From contig NZ_AUEC01000010.1 of the NCBI RefSeq assembly GCF_000425785.1, positions 62,001-126,000 of the forward strand: a stretch of 64,000 bases of DNA. Direction: 5' to 3'. Numbering within the stretch: the first letter of the stretch is position 1; every line of letters starts with the position of its first letter. Source of the stretch: Pseudomonas taiwanensis DSM 21245 (lineage in GTDB: Bacteria; Pseudomonadota; Gammaproteobacteria; Pseudomonadales; Pseudomonadaceae). The notes under the pieces were generated by a model. The model was given only the letters and a program-made list of their open reading frames with translations, did not search any database and was not told the origin of the DNA. A program made the translations under genes and the position numbers. Positions 16,798-27,621 of this stretch are shown one piece after another.

Positions 16798-17690
16798 CCC
16801 GCCTGACGCTGAAGTTCACGACGCAACCAATCCGCCAGTTGCTCGGCGCGCCCATCCGCGGCGCGCCGGGGCACCCAAAGCGCCAGGGCAGCGGAGGTCG
16901 GTGAAAAGCCCCACGGCGCAGTCAAACGTCCCGCACGCAAGTCATCGGCCACCAGGGGCTGCGGGGCAATTGCCACGCCCAGGCCGGCAACGGCCGCCTC
17001 CAGCAAGTAGTACAAATGCTCGAATGCCTGGCCGTACTTCAACGCCGCGGGGTCCAGCCCCTGCTGCCCGGCCCAGGTCGGCCAAGCCTGAGGCCGTGAT
17101 GTGGTGTGCAGCAGCGCCTCCTCCAGCAAGGCCTTGGCCGGTGCGCCACGCAAGCGCTCGAAACCGGCGAAGTGCGGGCTCAGTACCGGCCCGATGCGCT
17201 CCTCGGCCAGCACATGCACTTGCATGTCCGCCGGCCAGGGCGGCTCGGCATACACCAGCAAGGCATCCAGTCCAGGCCGTCGTGGGTCCAGGTCGCCTTC
17301 ACCTGCAGACAGGTGCAGGCGCAGTTCGGGGAGGTCCGCCTTCAGCCGACCGAGCCTGGGAATGAACCAACGCGCCAGCAGGCTGCCCGAGCAACCCAGG
17401 ACGAACGGCGCCTCCCCGACATCCCGGCCCAGCTCGGCGCACACAGCACGCAGGCGGTCGAAGGCATCGGAACTGGCGTCACGCAGGCGCACACCGGCAT
17501 CTGTGAGTTTGATGCCACGCCCGTCCTTGACGAACAGCGCCACGCCCAGGTGCTCTTCCAGCACCTTGATCTGCCGACTGACGGCACCATGGGTTACATG
17601 CAGCGCTTCGGCCGCCAAGCTGACGCTGTTGAGTCTGGCGGCAGCTTCGAAAGCGCGCACGGCGTTGAGGGGAGGGAGATCCTGAGCCAT
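16794..17690 (-). CDS. trpI: LysR-type activator of trpBA
   Basis: A 298-residue LysR regulator divergent from trpBA, the arrangement of TrpI in pseudomonads. TrpI activates trpBA when indoleglycerol phosphate accumulates. The N-terminal winged helix-turn-helix covers about residues 5-65 ([20 protein letters not shown]), and the rest is the co-inducer domain. It overlaps the convergent DUF883 gene by four bases at its 3' end. Confidence 0.95.
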   Translation of the reverse strand: MAQDLPPLNAVRAFEAAARLNSVSLAAEALHVTHGAVSRQIKVLEEHLGVALFVKDGRGIKLTDAGVRLRDASSDAFDRLRAVCAELGRDVGEAPFVLGCSGSLLARWFIPRLGRLKADLPELRLHLSAGEGDLDPRRPGLDALLVYAEPPWPADMQVHVLAEERIGPVLSPHFAGFERLRGAPAKALLEEALLHTTSRPQAWPTWAGQQGLDPAALKYGQAFEHLYYLLEAAVAGLGVAIAPQPLVADDLRAGRLTAPWGFSPTSAALALWVPRRAADGRAEQLADWLRRELQRQAG

Positions 17691-17799
17691 TTACGTGTGA
17701 GTTTTTCTGACAGGTTTATGCAATCTTATCGGTTTTCAGGCGAGCGTGTCGTGGTTAGAGTAAAGCCCATATCCCTTTGATCACGCCTTGGAGCGCACC
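17691..17799. promoter_or_regulatory. trpI-trpB divergent promoter region
   Basis: The 109-base gap between the divergent genes should contain the trpI and trpBA promoters and the TrpI sites, by analogy with other pseudomonads. No exact site is assigned here. Confidence 0.6.
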
Positions 17800-19017
17800 A
17801 TGACCCAGACTCAATACCGCGCCGGCCCCGATGCCAACGGCCTGTTCGGCTCGTTCGGCGGCCGCTACGTGGCCGAAACCCTCATGCCGCTGGTGCTGGA
17901 TTTGGCCCGTGAGTACGAAGCGGCCAAGGCCGACCCCAAGTTCCTCGAAGAACTGGCCTACTTCCAACGCGACTATATCGGCCGCCCGAACCCGCTGTAC
18001 TTCGCCGAGCGACTGACCGAACACTGCGGCGGCGCGAAGATTTTCTTCAAGCGTGAAGAGCTCAACCATACCGGCGCCCACAAGGTGAACAACTGCATCG
18101 GCCAGGTGCTGCTGGCCAAGCGCATGGGCAAGAAGCGCCTGATCGCCGAAACCGGCGCCGGCATGCACGGCGTGGCCACCGCCACCGTCGCCGCACGCTT
18201 CGGCCTGCCCTGCGTGATCTACATGGGCGCCACCGACATCGAGCGCCAGCAGGCCAACGTGTTCCGCATGAAATTGCTGGGCGCCGAGATCGTCCCGGTC
18301 ACCGCCGGCACCGGCACCCTGAAAGACGCCATGAACGAAGCCCTGCGCGACTGGGTTACCAATGTCGAAGACACTTTCTACCTGATCGGCACCGTGGCCG
18401 GCCCGCACCCGTACCCGGCGATGGTCCGCGACTTCCAGTCGATCATCGGCAAGGAAACCCGCGCCCAGCTGCAAGAAAAGGAAGGTCGCCTGCCCGACAG
18501 CCTGATCGCCTGCGTCGGCGGTGGCTCCAACGCCATGGGCCTGTTCCACGATTTCCTCGATGATGCCAGCGTGCAGATCATCGGCGTGGAAGCCGGTGGC
18601 CACGGCGTGAACACCGACAAACATGCCGCCAGCCTCAACGGTGGGGTGCCAGGCGTGCTGCACGGTAACCGCACCTACCTGCTGCAGGACAATGACGGTC
18701 AGATCACAGACGCCCACTCGATTTCCGCAGGCCTCGACTATCCAGGCATCGGCCCGGAGCACGCCTACCTTCACGAAGTGAAGCGCGTGGAGTACGTCAG
18801 CATCACCGACGACGAAGCCCTCGCGGCCTTCCACACCACGTGCCGCCTCGAAGGCATCATCCCGGCCCTGGAAAGCTCCCATGCCCTGGCTGAAGCCATC
18901 AAGCGTGCGCCGACCCTGCCCAAGGACCATTTGATGGTCATCTGCCTGTCCGGCCGTGGTGACAAAGACATGCAAACCGTGATGAATCACATGGCCGCCC
19001 AGGAGAAACAGGCATGA
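17800..19017 (+). CDS. trpB: Tryptophan synthase beta subunit
   Basis: This 405-residue PLP enzyme condenses indole with serine to give tryptophan, as the beta part of the alpha2-beta2 complex. The PLP lysine is Lys95 in HTGAHKVNN and the phosphate-binding loop is GGGSNAMG. The ATG at 17800 follows GGAG. The stop overlaps the trpA start by four bases, which supports coupled translation of the two subunits. Confidence 0.98.
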   Translation: MTQTQYRAGPDANGLFGSFGGRYVAETLMPLVLDLAREYEAAKADPKFLEELAYFQRDYIGRPNPLYFAERLTEHCGGAKIFFKREELNHTGAHKVNNCIGQVLLAKRMGKKRLIAETGAGMHGVATATVAARFGLPCVIYMGATDIERQQANVFRMKLLGAEIVPVTAGTGTLKDAMNEALRDWVTNVEDTFYLIGTVAGPHPYPAMVRDFQSIIGKETRAQLQEKEGRLPDSLIACVGGGSNAMGLFHDFLDDASVQIIGVEAGGHGVNTDKHAASLNGGVPGVLHGNRTYLLQDNDGQITDAHSISAGLDYPGIGPEHAYLHEVKRVEYVSITDDEALAAFHTTCRLEGIIPALESSHALAEAIKRAPTLPKDHLMVICLSGRGDKDMQTVMNHMAAQEKQA

Positions 19018-19823
19018 GCCGTCTTGAACAACGCTTCGCCGAACTGAAGGCCGAAGGCCGCTCCGCGCTGGTCACCTTCGTCACCGCCGGCGACCCTGGC
19101 TACGACGCCTCGCTGCAGATCCTCAAAGGCCTGCCTGAAGCCGGCGCGGACGTGATCGAACTGGGCATGCCGTTCACCGACCCGATGGCCGACGGCGTCG
19201 CGATCCAGCTGGCCACCCTGCGCGCACTGGAGGCCGGTCAGACGCTGGCGAAAACCCTGCAGATGGTCCGTGAGTTCCGCGTGGGCAACCAGACCACGCC
19301 GATCGTGTTGATGGGTTACTACAACCCCATCCACCGCTTTGGCGTTGAACAGTTCGTGGCCCAAGCCAAAGAAGCGGGTGTCGATGGCTTGATCATCGTC
19401 GACCTGCCACCGGAGCACGACGCTGAACTGGCTACCCCGGCCCAGGCCGCGGGCATCGACTTCATCCGCCTGACCACCCCGACCACCGACGATGCTCGCC
19501 TGCCGCGGGTGCTCGAGCGCAGTTCGGGCTTCGTCTACTACGTTTCCGTGGCGGGTGTGACCGGAGCCGGCTCGGCGACCACCGAGCACGTGACCGAGGC
19601 GATCGCCCGTCTGCGTCGACATACCGATCTGCCGATCAGCGTTGGTTTCGGTATTCGTACGCCGGAGCAGGCTGCCGCGATTGCCCGTCTCTCGGACGGT
19701 GTCGTGGTGGGTTCGGCGCTGGTGGACAAGATCGCCAAGGCCGAGAATGCCGATCAGGCTGTGAAGGACGTGCTGAACCTTTGCTCGGCACTGGCCGATG
19801 GCGTGCGCAGCGCTCGCGCCTGA
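19014..19823 (+). CDS. trpA: Tryptophan synthase alpha subunit
   Basis: This 269-residue TIM-barrel enzyme cleaves indole-3-glycerol phosphate to indole and glyceraldehyde 3-phosphate. The catalytic Glu49 and Asp60 are present in [13 protein letters not shown]. It is the last gene of the trpBA operon, followed at once by an inverted REP pair. Confidence 0.98.
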   Translation: MSRLEQRFAELKAEGRSALVTFVTAGDPGYDASLQILKGLPEAGADVIELGMPFTDPMADGVAIQLATLRALEAGQTLAKTLQMVREFRVGNQTTPIVLMGYYNPIHRFGVEQFVAQAKEAGVDGLIIVDLPPEHDAELATPAQAAGIDFIRLTTPTTDDARLPRVLERSSGFVYYVSVAGVTGAGSATTEHVTEAIARLRRHTDLPISVGFGIRTPEQAAAIARLSDGVVVGSALVDKIAKAENADQAVKDVLNLCSALADGVRSARA

Positions 19824-19836
19824 TACACGTCGTACT

Positions 19837-19901
19837 CATCGCCGGCAACCCGGCTCCTACAGGTCTGCTCGGACCTCGTAGGAGCCGGCACACCGGCGAT
19901 G
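19837..19901. repeat. Long inverted repeat / REP pair after trpA
   Basis: The arms CATCGCCGG..CGGCTCCTAC..AGGTC and GGACCTCGTAGGAGCCGG..CCGGCGATG form a long imperfect stem around a TGCTC loop. This is a bipartite REP element placed between trpA and the convergent DOPA-dioxygenase-like gene. Confidence 0.75.
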
Positions 19902-19913
19902 GGACCTGAAGCC

Positions 19914-20246
19914 CTAACTCGCAAAAATCGACAGATCCAGCGGCCGCACAGCGCCCATCCAGATCGCATGGTCCCTGTGGTCAGCCAGCTCATCCCCCGT
20001 CAGCGGATGCAGAAACACCACCAGCCCCTTGCGGTACAACGCCAACCACGGCAACACCACCCCCACCACCTCTGGTCCGAACGCCAACTGACAACTCCAG
20101 TCTGGGTGCGGACCGACCGGTTTCTGGTGCATACGCCCCATGGTTACAGGAAACAGCCGCGCGGCCTCTTCGCACAACTCGCGGGCCTGGTCGATGGTGG
20201 ACGCGTCGTAATAGACATGGGCGTGATAGCCCTTGATTCTTTGCAC
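19914..20246 (-). CDS. DOPA 4,5-dioxygenase family protein
   Basis: A 110-residue protein of the small DOPA 4,5-dioxygenase family. The His-rich metal-binding pattern is visible as GYHAHVYYD at the N-terminus, VGPHPDW in the middle and FLHPLTGDELADH toward the C-terminus. The true substrate in bacteria is unknown. The start is a GTG at 20246 after AGGAG; the longer in-frame extension runs into the neighbouring LysR gene and is rejected. Confidence 0.88.
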   Translation of the reverse strand: MQRIKGYHAHVYYDASTIDQARELCEEAARLFPVTMGRMHQKPVGPHPDWSCQLAFGPEVVGVVLPWLALYRKGLVVFLHPLTGDELADHRDHAIWMGAVRPLDLSIFAS

Positions 20247-20263
20247 GAAAACTCCTGAATGCA

Positions 20264-21169
20264 CTACGAAGTGCCACTGCGCTCTTGCTCCAGCCAGTCG
20301 ACAAACCGCTCGATCAATGCCCCACGCCGTTTGCGCGGTGGCAATACCACATAATAGCCCCGACTCGACTTCAGACTCTGCTCCAGCGGCCGGCATAGAA
20401 GCCCCTGTTCCACCAAGCCATCGACCAGATGCCGCCAGCCGATGGCCACCCCTTGGCCTGCGATGGCAGCCTGGATCAGCAACGTATAGTTATCGAAACG
20501 CAGCTGGCCGGAGGGGGCCGGACTTTCCACACCGAGTCCACGAAACACGCCCGCCCAGTCGAACCAGCGACTGGCCTGCTCGCCCCGCAAATGGAGCAAC
20601 GGCAATCGTTGCAAAGCCACGGCTGACAGGGGTTTGCCATGAATCAGCCGAGGGCTGCAGACAGGGAATACTTCCTCATCGAACAGCCACCTGCTCTCGC
20701 CCTGATGAAAGCGCCCGTCCCCGAACAGGATTGCCACATCGATATCGGGCCGCAACATGCCCTGACTGCGCTCGCCAGTGACAAGACTCACATCGACCTG
20801 TGGATAAGCCTGATGAAAACGCTGCAGCCTCGGCATCAGCCAGAACGCCGCGAAGGCGAAATCAGTGGCCACCTGGAGCACTTCACGCTGGCCACGGCCA
20901 CTGACCTGGCCGATGCCTTCGTTCATGGTCTGCAGGCCCTGATGTACCTGCTCGAACAGCTGTTGGCCCGCTTCGGTCAGCTCTATTCCCCGGTAGATCC
21001 GGTCGAACAAGCGCGCCCCCAGCTGCGCCTCAAGCCGCTTGACCTGCTGACTCACTGCCGGCTGGGTGGTCCCCAGTTCGGTCGCGGCAGCGGTGAACCC
21101 GCGCAGCCGAGCAGCGGCCTCGAATACGCGCAGAGCATCGAGGGATAACTTGGCAAGGTGCTCAAACAT
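20264..21169 (-). CDS. LysR-type regulator of choline sulfate use
   Basis: A 301-residue LysR regulator divergent from betC. Its winged helix-turn-helix is at about residues 10-65 (GFTAAATELGTTQPAVSQQV), followed by a co-inducer domain. Position and sequence fit the choline-sulfate utilisation regulators of pseudomonads, so it probably controls betC and choX. The inducer, choline or choline-O-sulfate, is inference. A perfect DnaA-box sequence lies inside the gene at 20809. Confidence 0.88.
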   Translation of the reverse strand: MFEHLAKLSLDALRVFEAAARLRGFTAAATELGTTQPAVSQQVKRLEAQLGARLFDRIYRGIELTEAGQQLFEQVHQGLQTMNEGIGQVSGRGQREVLQVATDFAFAAFWLMPRLQRFHQAYPQVDVSLVTGERSQGMLRPDIDVAILFGDGRFHQGESRWLFDEEVFPVCSPRLIHGKPLSAVALQRLPLLHLRGEQASRWFDWAGVFRGLGVESPAPSGQLRFDNYTLLIQAAIAGQGVAIGWRHLVDGLVEQGLLCRPLEQSLKSSRGYYVVLPPRKRRGALIERFVDWLEQERSGTS

Positions 21170-21215
21170 AAGCTTGGCTAATCCCAGTCATTGCCCGCCA
21201 TGGGCTTTACCCATG

Positions 21216-21224
21216 TTATCCACA
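21216..21224 (+). other. DnaA box, intergenic
   Basis: Perfect TTATCCACA in the divergent promoter region between the LysR gene and betC, part of the large cluster described separately. Confidence 0.6.
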
Positions 21225-21278
21225 GTCGCATCTTGGTAGGCAAGCGGTTCGCATAATACTGAACGATGGAAGCCAACC

Positions 21279-22796
21279 ATGAAGCGCCCGAATATCCTGT
21301 TCATCATGGCCGACCAGATGGCCGCGCCCCTGCTACCGATCTACGCCCCTTCACCCATTCAGATGCCCCACCTGAGCCGCCTGGCCGAGCAAGCCGTGGT
21401 GTTCGACTCCGCCTACTGCAACAGCCCGCTTTGTGCGCCGTCGCGTTTCACCCTGGTCAGTGGCCAGCTCCCGAGCCGCATTGGTGCCTATGACAACGCG
21501 GCCGATTTCCCCGCTGATGTGCCGACCTACGCCCACTACCTGCGCCGCCTCGGTTACCGCACCGCACTGTCCGGCAAGATGCACTTCTGCGGTCCAGACC
21601 AGTTGCACGGCTACGAGGAGCGCCTGACCAGCGACATCTACCCGGCCGACTATGGCTGGGCGGTGAATTGGGACGCCCCGGACGAGCGCCCGAGCTGGTA
21701 TCACAACATGTCCTCGGTACTTCAGGCCGGCCCTTGCGTGCGCACCAACCAACTGGACTTCGACGAGGAGGTGGTGTTCAAGGCGCGCCAGTACCTCTAC
21801 GACCATGTCCGCGACAATGATGGCCGCCCGTTCTGTCTGACGGTGTCCATGACCCATCCCCATGATCCGTACACCATCCCCAGACGCTACTGGGATCGCT
21901 ACGAGGCTGTGGATATCCCCATGCCGCGCGCTGAGTTCGGCCAGCATGAGCAGGACCCGCACTCGCAAAGGCTGCTCAAGGTCTACGACCTGTGGGACCG
22001 AACCCTGCCTGTGGATAAGATTCGCGACGCACGCCGCGCGTACTTCGGCGCATGCAGCTATATCGACGACAACATCGGCCAACTCCTGCAAACGCTCGAG
22101 GAGTGTGACCTGGCGGATGACACCCTGATCGTATTCTCCGGCGACCATGGCGACATGCTTGGCGAGCGCGGGCTCTGGTACAAGATGCATTGGTTCGAGA
22201 TGTCGGCCCGTGTGCCACTGTTGATCCATGCGCCGAAACGCTTCGCTCCAACGAGAGTCAGCGCTTCGGTCTCCACTTGTGACCTGCTGCCGACCCTGGT
22301 CGAACTGGCCGGCGGTGCTGTGGATAAAAACCTGCACCTGGATGGCCACTCATTGCTCGGCCACCTGCAAGGGCAGGGTGGCCATGACGAGGTGATCGGC
22401 GAATACATGGCCGAAGGCACCGTCGGCCCACTGATGATGATCCGTCGTGGCCCGTACAAGTTCGTGTACAGCGAGGACGATCCTTGCTTACTCTATGACT
22501 TGAGCCGCGACCCGCACGAGCGGGAGAACCTCACCAGCAGCCCGGACCATCAGGCGCGGCTGCAGGCATTCGTCGATGAAGCCCGCCAACGCTGGGATAT
22601 CCCCAGCCTGCGCCAGCAGGTGCTGGCCAGCCAGAGACGCCGCCGTCTGGTGGCCGAAGCGCTGGCCATCGGCACGCTGAAAAGCTGGGACCACCAACCG
22701 ATGGTCGATGCCAGCCAACAGTACATGCGTAACCACATCGATCTCGACGACCTCGAGCGCAAGGCACGTTATCCACAGCCCGCCCCCCTGGATTGA
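21279..22796 (+). CDS. betC: Choline sulfatase
   Basis: A 505-residue type I sulfatase that hydrolyses choline-O-sulfate to choline and sulfate, feeding glycine betaine synthesis. The catalytic Cys52 in CAPSR would be converted to formylglycine. Metal-binding residues are in the N-terminal MADQM and in SGDHGDMLGERG. The C-terminal DxRxRR-rich tail is typical of BetC. It lacks a signal peptide, so it is cytoplasmic. It is followed closely by choX and transcribed divergently from the LysR gene. Confidence 0.95.
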   Translation: MKRPNILFIMADQMAAPLLPIYAPSPIQMPHLSRLAEQAVVFDSAYCNSPLCAPSRFTLVSGQLPSRIGAYDNAADFPADVPTYAHYLRRLGYRTALSGKMHFCGPDQLHGYEERLTSDIYPADYGWAVNWDAPDERPSWYHNMSSVLQAGPCVRTNQLDFDEEVVFKARQYLYDHVRDNDGRPFCLTVSMTHPHDPYTIPRRYWDRYEAVDIPMPRAEFGQHEQDPHSQRLLKVYDLWDRTLPVDKIRDARRAYFGACSYIDDNIGQLLQTLEECDLADDTLIVFSGDHGDMLGERGLWYKMHWFEMSARVPLLIHAPKRFAPTRVSASVSTCDLLPTLVELAGGAVDKNLHLDGHSLLGHLQGQGGHDEVIGEYMAEGTVGPLMMIRRGPYKFVYSEDDPCLLYDLSRDPHERENLTSSPDHQARLQAFVDEARQRWDIPSLRQQVLASQRRRRLVAEALAIGTLKSWDHQPMVDASQQYMRNHIDLDDLERKARYPQPAPLD

Positions 22797-22810
22797 GAAG
22801 AGAGGCCGCC

Positions 22811-23734
22811 ATGCAGAAGTTCTCCGCCGCCGTGTTCGCCCTTACCCTGAGCCTGGGCACGGCCCATGCCGCCGACAGCGATGCACAATGCAGCACCGTG
22901 AAAATGGCTGACCCCGGCTGGAGCGATATCGCTTCCACCAACGCCATCAGCCGCCTGCTTCTGGAAAGCCTGGGCTACCAGGTGAAGATCGACAGCCTGG
23001 CGGTACCGATCATCTACGGTGGCCTCAAAGATGGCCGGGTCGACGCGTTCCTTGGTAACTGGATGCCTGCACAGCAGGGCTTCCATGACAAATTCATCGC
23101 CAACGGCGATGTGCAGCGGCTGTCGCGCAACCTGGAGGGAACCGAGTTCACCCTGGCAGTGCCGGACTATGTCTGGCAGGCAGGCGTGAAAGACTTTGCC
23201 GACCTGCAGAAGCATGCCGAGCAGTTCGACAAGAAGCTGTACGGGATCGGTTCCGGGGCCCCCGCCAACCTGTCGCTGAAAGAGATCATCGACAAGAACC
23301 AGTTCAACCTCGGCCAGTGGAAACTGGTCGAATCCAGCGAGCAGGCAATGCTGGCGCAGGTGGACCGCGCCGTGAAGAAGCAGCAGTTCATCACTTTCCT
23401 CGGCTGGACACCTCACCCGATGAACGTGAAACTTAAAATGCATTACCTGACCGGCGGGGAGAAGTGGTTCGGCAGCAAAGGCGACGTCTACACGTTGACG
23501 CGCAAGGGTTATCCACAAGCATGCCCAAATGCGGCGAAACTGCTTGGCAACCTGAAATTTACCTTGGACATGGAAAACAGCATCATGGCCGAGGTTGTGG
23601 ATAAGAAGATCGGCTTCGATGAAGCGGCCAAAGCGTGGGTGAAGGCCAATCCGCAGGTGCTGGAAGCGTGGTTGGCAGGCGTTACCACCAAGGCCGATGG
23701 CGATGCCCTGGAGGCAGTGAACGCTAGGCTCTGA
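22811..23734 (+). CDS. choX: Choline ABC transporter substrate-binding protein
   Basis: A 307-residue periplasmic binding protein of the choline/betaine (OpuAC) type, with a signal peptide ending near AHA-ADS. Candidate aromatic-box residues are in DPGWSD, GNWMPAQ and FLGWTPHPM. It is co-transcribed with betC, 14 bases downstream. No permease or ATPase gene follows, so it must borrow a transporter core encoded elsewhere. The start at 22811 follows AGAGAGG. Confidence 0.92.
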   Translation: MQKFSAAVFALTLSLGTAHAADSDAQCSTVKMADPGWSDIASTNAISRLLLESLGYQVKIDSLAVPIIYGGLKDGRVDAFLGNWMPAQQGFHDKFIANGDVQRLSRNLEGTEFTLAVPDYVWQAGVKDFADLQKHAEQFDKKLYGIGSGAPANLSLKEIIDKNQFNLGQWKLVESSEQAMLAQVDRAVKKQQFITFLGWTPHPMNVKLKMHYLTGGEKWFGSKGDVYTLTRKGYPQACPNAAKLLGNLKFTLDMENSIMAEVVDKKIGFDEAAKAWVKANPQVLEAWLAGVTTKADGDALEAVNARL

Positions 23735-23753
23735 TTTTTGACTGTGGGCTACT

Positions 23754-23813
23754 GAGGCCGCTCCGCACACCCAGAGAATTTGCGGGGGCGGCCTTGTGTC
23801 GCGTAACGAAGGC
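23754..23813. repeat. REP-like inverted repeat
   Basis: GAGGCCGCTCCGCAC and GCGGGGGCGGCCTTGTGTCGCG form a REP-type hairpin between choX and the second SulP gene. It may attenuate read-through between the two. Confidence 0.55.
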
Positions 23814-23849
23814 CAAGCCCTCGTAGGCGATATTGAACAGGAACGATGC

Positions 23850-25415
23850 ATGCCGCGCCTTTACCACCTGCTGCCCTTCCTCACCTGGCTGCCCCGCCAA
23901 TCGGGCCGCAGTCTGCGCCAGGACCTGCTGGTGGGCCTGAGCGGGGCCATCCTGGCCTTGCCACAATCCATCGCCTATGCCCTGATCGCCGGGCTGCCTG
24001 CCGAGTATGGCCTGTACGCCGCCATCGTGCCGGTTCTGGTCGCCTGCCTGTGGGGGTCCTCCTGGCACCTGATCTGCGGCCCGACCGCCGCCATCTCCAT
24101 CGTCCTCTACGCCAGTGTCAGCCCGCTGGCCGTGCCCACAAGCGCTGACTACGTGACCTTGGTGCTGCTGCTGACGTTCCTCGCCGGCATTTTCCAATTG
24201 CTGCTGGGCTTGCTGCGTTTCGGCGCGCTGGTCAATTTCGTTTCCCATTCCGTGGTGCTTGGATTCACGCTGGGCGCCGCCATCGTCATCGCCCTCGGCC
24301 AATTGCCCAATCTGCTGGGCATGGACCTGCCCAGCCAGGCCACGGCGCTGAAAACCCTGCAGGACTTGGCTAGCCATGCCGGAGAAGTCGACTGGCCGTC
24401 GCTGGCGCTGGGATTGGCCACCTTGCTGATCGGGATGGCGTTCAAACGCCTGCGACCCCGCTGGCCCAGCCTGTTGATAAGTCTGGTGCTGGTGAGTCTG
24501 GTGACCTGGCTGTTGCCGAGCGTCTTTGGCCATGTACAGCGCGTGCCTGCCTTCGTCGGCCAACTGCCGCCGCTCAGCCCACTGCCATTGCTGGACTTCG
24601 AGCTGATCTTGCGTCTACTGCCCAGTGCCGTCGCCGTGGGCATGCTGGGGTTGGTGACCAGTCTTTCGATTGCCCGTTCCTTGTCGTCGCGCTCCGAGCA
24701 ACTGATCGACGCCAACCAGGAAATCCGTGGCCAAGGCGTGTCGAACATCGTCGGGGCATTCTTCTCCGGCTACTTGTCGTCCGGCTCGTTCACCCGTTCC
24801 GGGCTAAGTTACGACGCGGGTGCTCAGTCCCCCATGGCTGGCGTGTTCTCGGCCCTGTGGGTGGCGTTGTTCGCCGTCATGGGCGCCGGGTTGATTGCGC
24901 ATCTGCCCATTCCGGCCATGGCCGGCAGCATTTTGCTGATCTGCTGGGGGCTGGTGGACCATCGGGCAATCCGGGCGCTGTTTCGGGTCAGCCGCTCTGA
25001 GTTCCTGGTCATGGCACTGACCGCCGCCGCCACCTTGCTGCTGGAGCTGCAGACAGCGATCTATGCCGGGGTGCTGGCGTCACTGTTCTTCTACCTCAAG
25101 CGCACTTCGCGGCCACGGGTGCAGCAGAGCCGGGAAGGCGAAGCCGACATGCTGCGGGTGGGCGGGTCGATATTCTTCGGCGCAGCGCATTACCTGCAAG
25201 TGCGGTTACAGCGCTGCCAGGGGCCGCATGTGGTGATCGATGCGCGGCAGGTGAACTTCATCGACTACTCGGGTGTGGATATGCTGCACCGCGAAGCGCG
25301 GCGATTGATGCGCCTTGGTGGGAGCCTGACATTGCAGCGGGCAAGGCCGCAGGTGGTAGAGGAATTGCAGAAGCTGGAAGGCCTTGCGAACTGTCCAATA
25401 CGTTTCGAAGACTGA
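23850..25415 (+). CDS. SulP family transporter with STAS domain
   Basis: A 521-residue SulP permease: 10-12 membrane helices in residues 15-420 followed by a cytoplasmic STAS domain (about 435-520, with VVIDARQVNFIDYSGVDML). The family signature PQSIAYALIAGLPAEYGLY is near the N-terminus. It lies after betC and choX on the same strand, separated by a REP, so it may move the sulfate released by choline sulfatase; this is inference. The ATG at 23850 follows an AGGA; a longer in-frame start overlaps the REP and is rejected. Confidence 0.93.
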   Translation: MPRLYHLLPFLTWLPRQSGRSLRQDLLVGLSGAILALPQSIAYALIAGLPAEYGLYAAIVPVLVACLWGSSWHLICGPTAAISIVLYASVSPLAVPTSADYVTLVLLLTFLAGIFQLLLGLLRFGALVNFVSHSVVLGFTLGAAIVIALGQLPNLLGMDLPSQATALKTLQDLASHAGEVDWPSLALGLATLLIGMAFKRLRPRWPSLLISLVLVSLVTWLLPSVFGHVQRVPAFVGQLPPLSPLPLLDFELILRLLPSAVAVGMLGLVTSLSIARSLSSRSEQLIDANQEIRGQGVSNIVGAFFSGYLSSGSFTRSGLSYDAGAQSPMAGVFSALWVALFAVMGAGLIAHLPIPAMAGSILLICWGLVDHRAIRALFRVSRSEFLVMALTAAATLLLELQTAIYAGVLASLFFYLKRTSRPRVQQSREGEADMLRVGGSIFFGAAHYLQVRLQRCQGPHVVIDARQVNFIDYSGVDMLHREARRLMRLGGSLTLQRARPQVVEELQKLEGLANCPIRFED

Positions 25416-25428
25416 CAGTCAACTGTCA
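25413..25428. promoter_or_regulatory. Palindrome TGACAGTCAACTGTCA
   Basis: A near-perfect 16-bp palindrome that overlaps the SulP stop codon and is followed by a further CTGTCA half-site at 25432. It differs at only two positions from the palindrome in the fisR-pdo intergenic region at 49037-49052. It could be an operator for the small gene at 25499; function is unproven. Confidence 0.4.
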
Positions 25429-25498
25429 ATTCTGTCAGTTGCGGACAACCCGCAGGCGATGAAAAAGTGCATGGCGTCCATTCACCACAGAGTACGCC

Positions 25499-25717
25499 AT
25501 GAGTAGCTGCGTTTACCTCGCGTTGGTGCCATTGCTGGTGGCGCCAGGCACCTATGCTGCGGATGACTGCTGGAGCGTTGCCGATGCACAAGCACGCATT
25601 GCCCGGCTGGAAAGCCAAATGACCGCTCGGGATCCCTATACTGGCAAAGCGCAATCCGAAGCAAAGCTCGCTCAATACCGGCAGCAGATCGCCCTGGAAC
25701 GCCAATTCATCCAATAG
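25499..25717 (+). CDS. Small exported protein
   Basis: A 72-residue protein with a predicted signal peptide ending at TYA-ADD. The mature part is about 51 residues, with one Cys and a charged helical segment. No family is recognised. The ribosome-binding site is weak. It is supported by the signal peptide and by its place in a gap between the SulP gene and convergent aroE; it could still be spurious. Confidence 0.55.
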   Translation: MSSCVYLALVPLLVAPGTYAADDCWSVADAQARIARLESQMTARDPYTGKAQSEAKLAQYRQQIALERQFIQ

Positions 25718-25727
25718 CGATCCGAGG

Positions 25728-26552
25728 TCAACTGCGCGCCAACTGCCGACGCAGCTCATCCAGCACAGGCGCCGTGTCCGGCCGCACCCCACGCCAGATG
25801 AAGAACGCCTCGGCCGCCTGCTCGGCCAGCATCCCCAGCCCATCCAGCACCTTGGCAGCCCCAAGCTTGCTGGCCCATTGGCAAAACGGCGTCGGCTCCT
25901 TGCCATACATCATGTCGTAGCAAACCGTCCGCCCCGGCTCGACCAGGCTGTCGGCAATCGGTGGCAACTCACCGGAAAGGCTCGCAGACGTCGCATTGAT
26001 GATCACATCCACCGGCTCCTGCAACCAGGAAAAACCGCTGGCCACCACCGGCCCCAGCTCATCGAATTCACGCGCCAGCTGCTCGGCCTTTTCCACCGTG
26101 CGGTTGGCGATCACCAATGATTGTGGCTTGTGCGCCAGGATCGGCTCCAGCACGCCGCGTACCGCACCTCCGGCACCGAGAATGAGGATGCGCTTGCCTG
26201 TCAGCTCGACCCCGGCATTCACCGTCAGGTCTCGCACCAGGCCCGCGCCATCGGTGTTATCCCCTTGCAGCGTACCGTCCGCCAGTTTGCTCAAGGTGTT
26301 CACTGCGCCCGCTCGCCGGGCCCGAGGCGTGAGGCTTTCGCAGAGCCGGAAAGCCTCTTCCTTGAACGGCACGGTCACATTGGCCCCGCTGCCTTGCTTG
26401 AAGAAGCCGCGGGCGCAATCGCTGAACTCATCCAGCGGCGCCAGCAGGGTGGCGTACTCCAGATCCTGACCGGTCTGCTCGGCGAACAGACGATGGATCA
26501 AAGGCGACTTGCTGTGGCCAATCGGGTTGCCGAAAACGACATACTGGTCCAT
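25728..26552 (-). CDS. aroE: Shikimate dehydrogenase
   Basis: A 274-residue NADP-dependent enzyme that reduces 3-dehydroshikimate to shikimate in aromatic amino acid synthesis. Substrate-binding motifs [10 protein letters not shown] and NVTVPFKE and the dinucleotide loop GAGGAVRG are intact. The start at 26552 follows AAGGAG. It is 25 bases downstream of hemF on the same strand, so the two form an operon, as in other pseudomonads. Confidence 0.97.
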   Translation of the reverse strand: MDQYVVFGNPIGHSKSPLIHRLFAEQTGQDLEYATLLAPLDEFSDCARGFFKQGSGANVTVPFKEEAFRLCESLTPRARRAGAVNTLSKLADGTLQGDNTDGAGLVRDLTVNAGVELTGKRILILGAGGAVRGVLEPILAHKPQSLVIANRTVEKAEQLAREFDELGPVVASGFSWLQEPVDVIINATSASLSGELPPIADSLVEPGRTVCYDMMYGKEPTPFCQWASKLGAAKVLDGLGMLAEQAAEAFFIWRGVRPDTAPVLDELRRQLARS

Positions 26553-26577
26553 GAGGGCTCCTTGGTTATCCACAGAC

Positions 26578-27567
<990 letters not shown>

Positions 27568-27621
27568 TCAAGCAAAGGCGTCCGATAGAAGGCCTTCCGA
27601 TCCCGACAACAGGAGTGCGAG

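Noticed and set aside
19899..20258. Plus-strand frame opposite the DOPA-dioxygenase-like gene
   Set aside because: Shadow frame; the minus-strand gene has His motifs and an AGGAG site.
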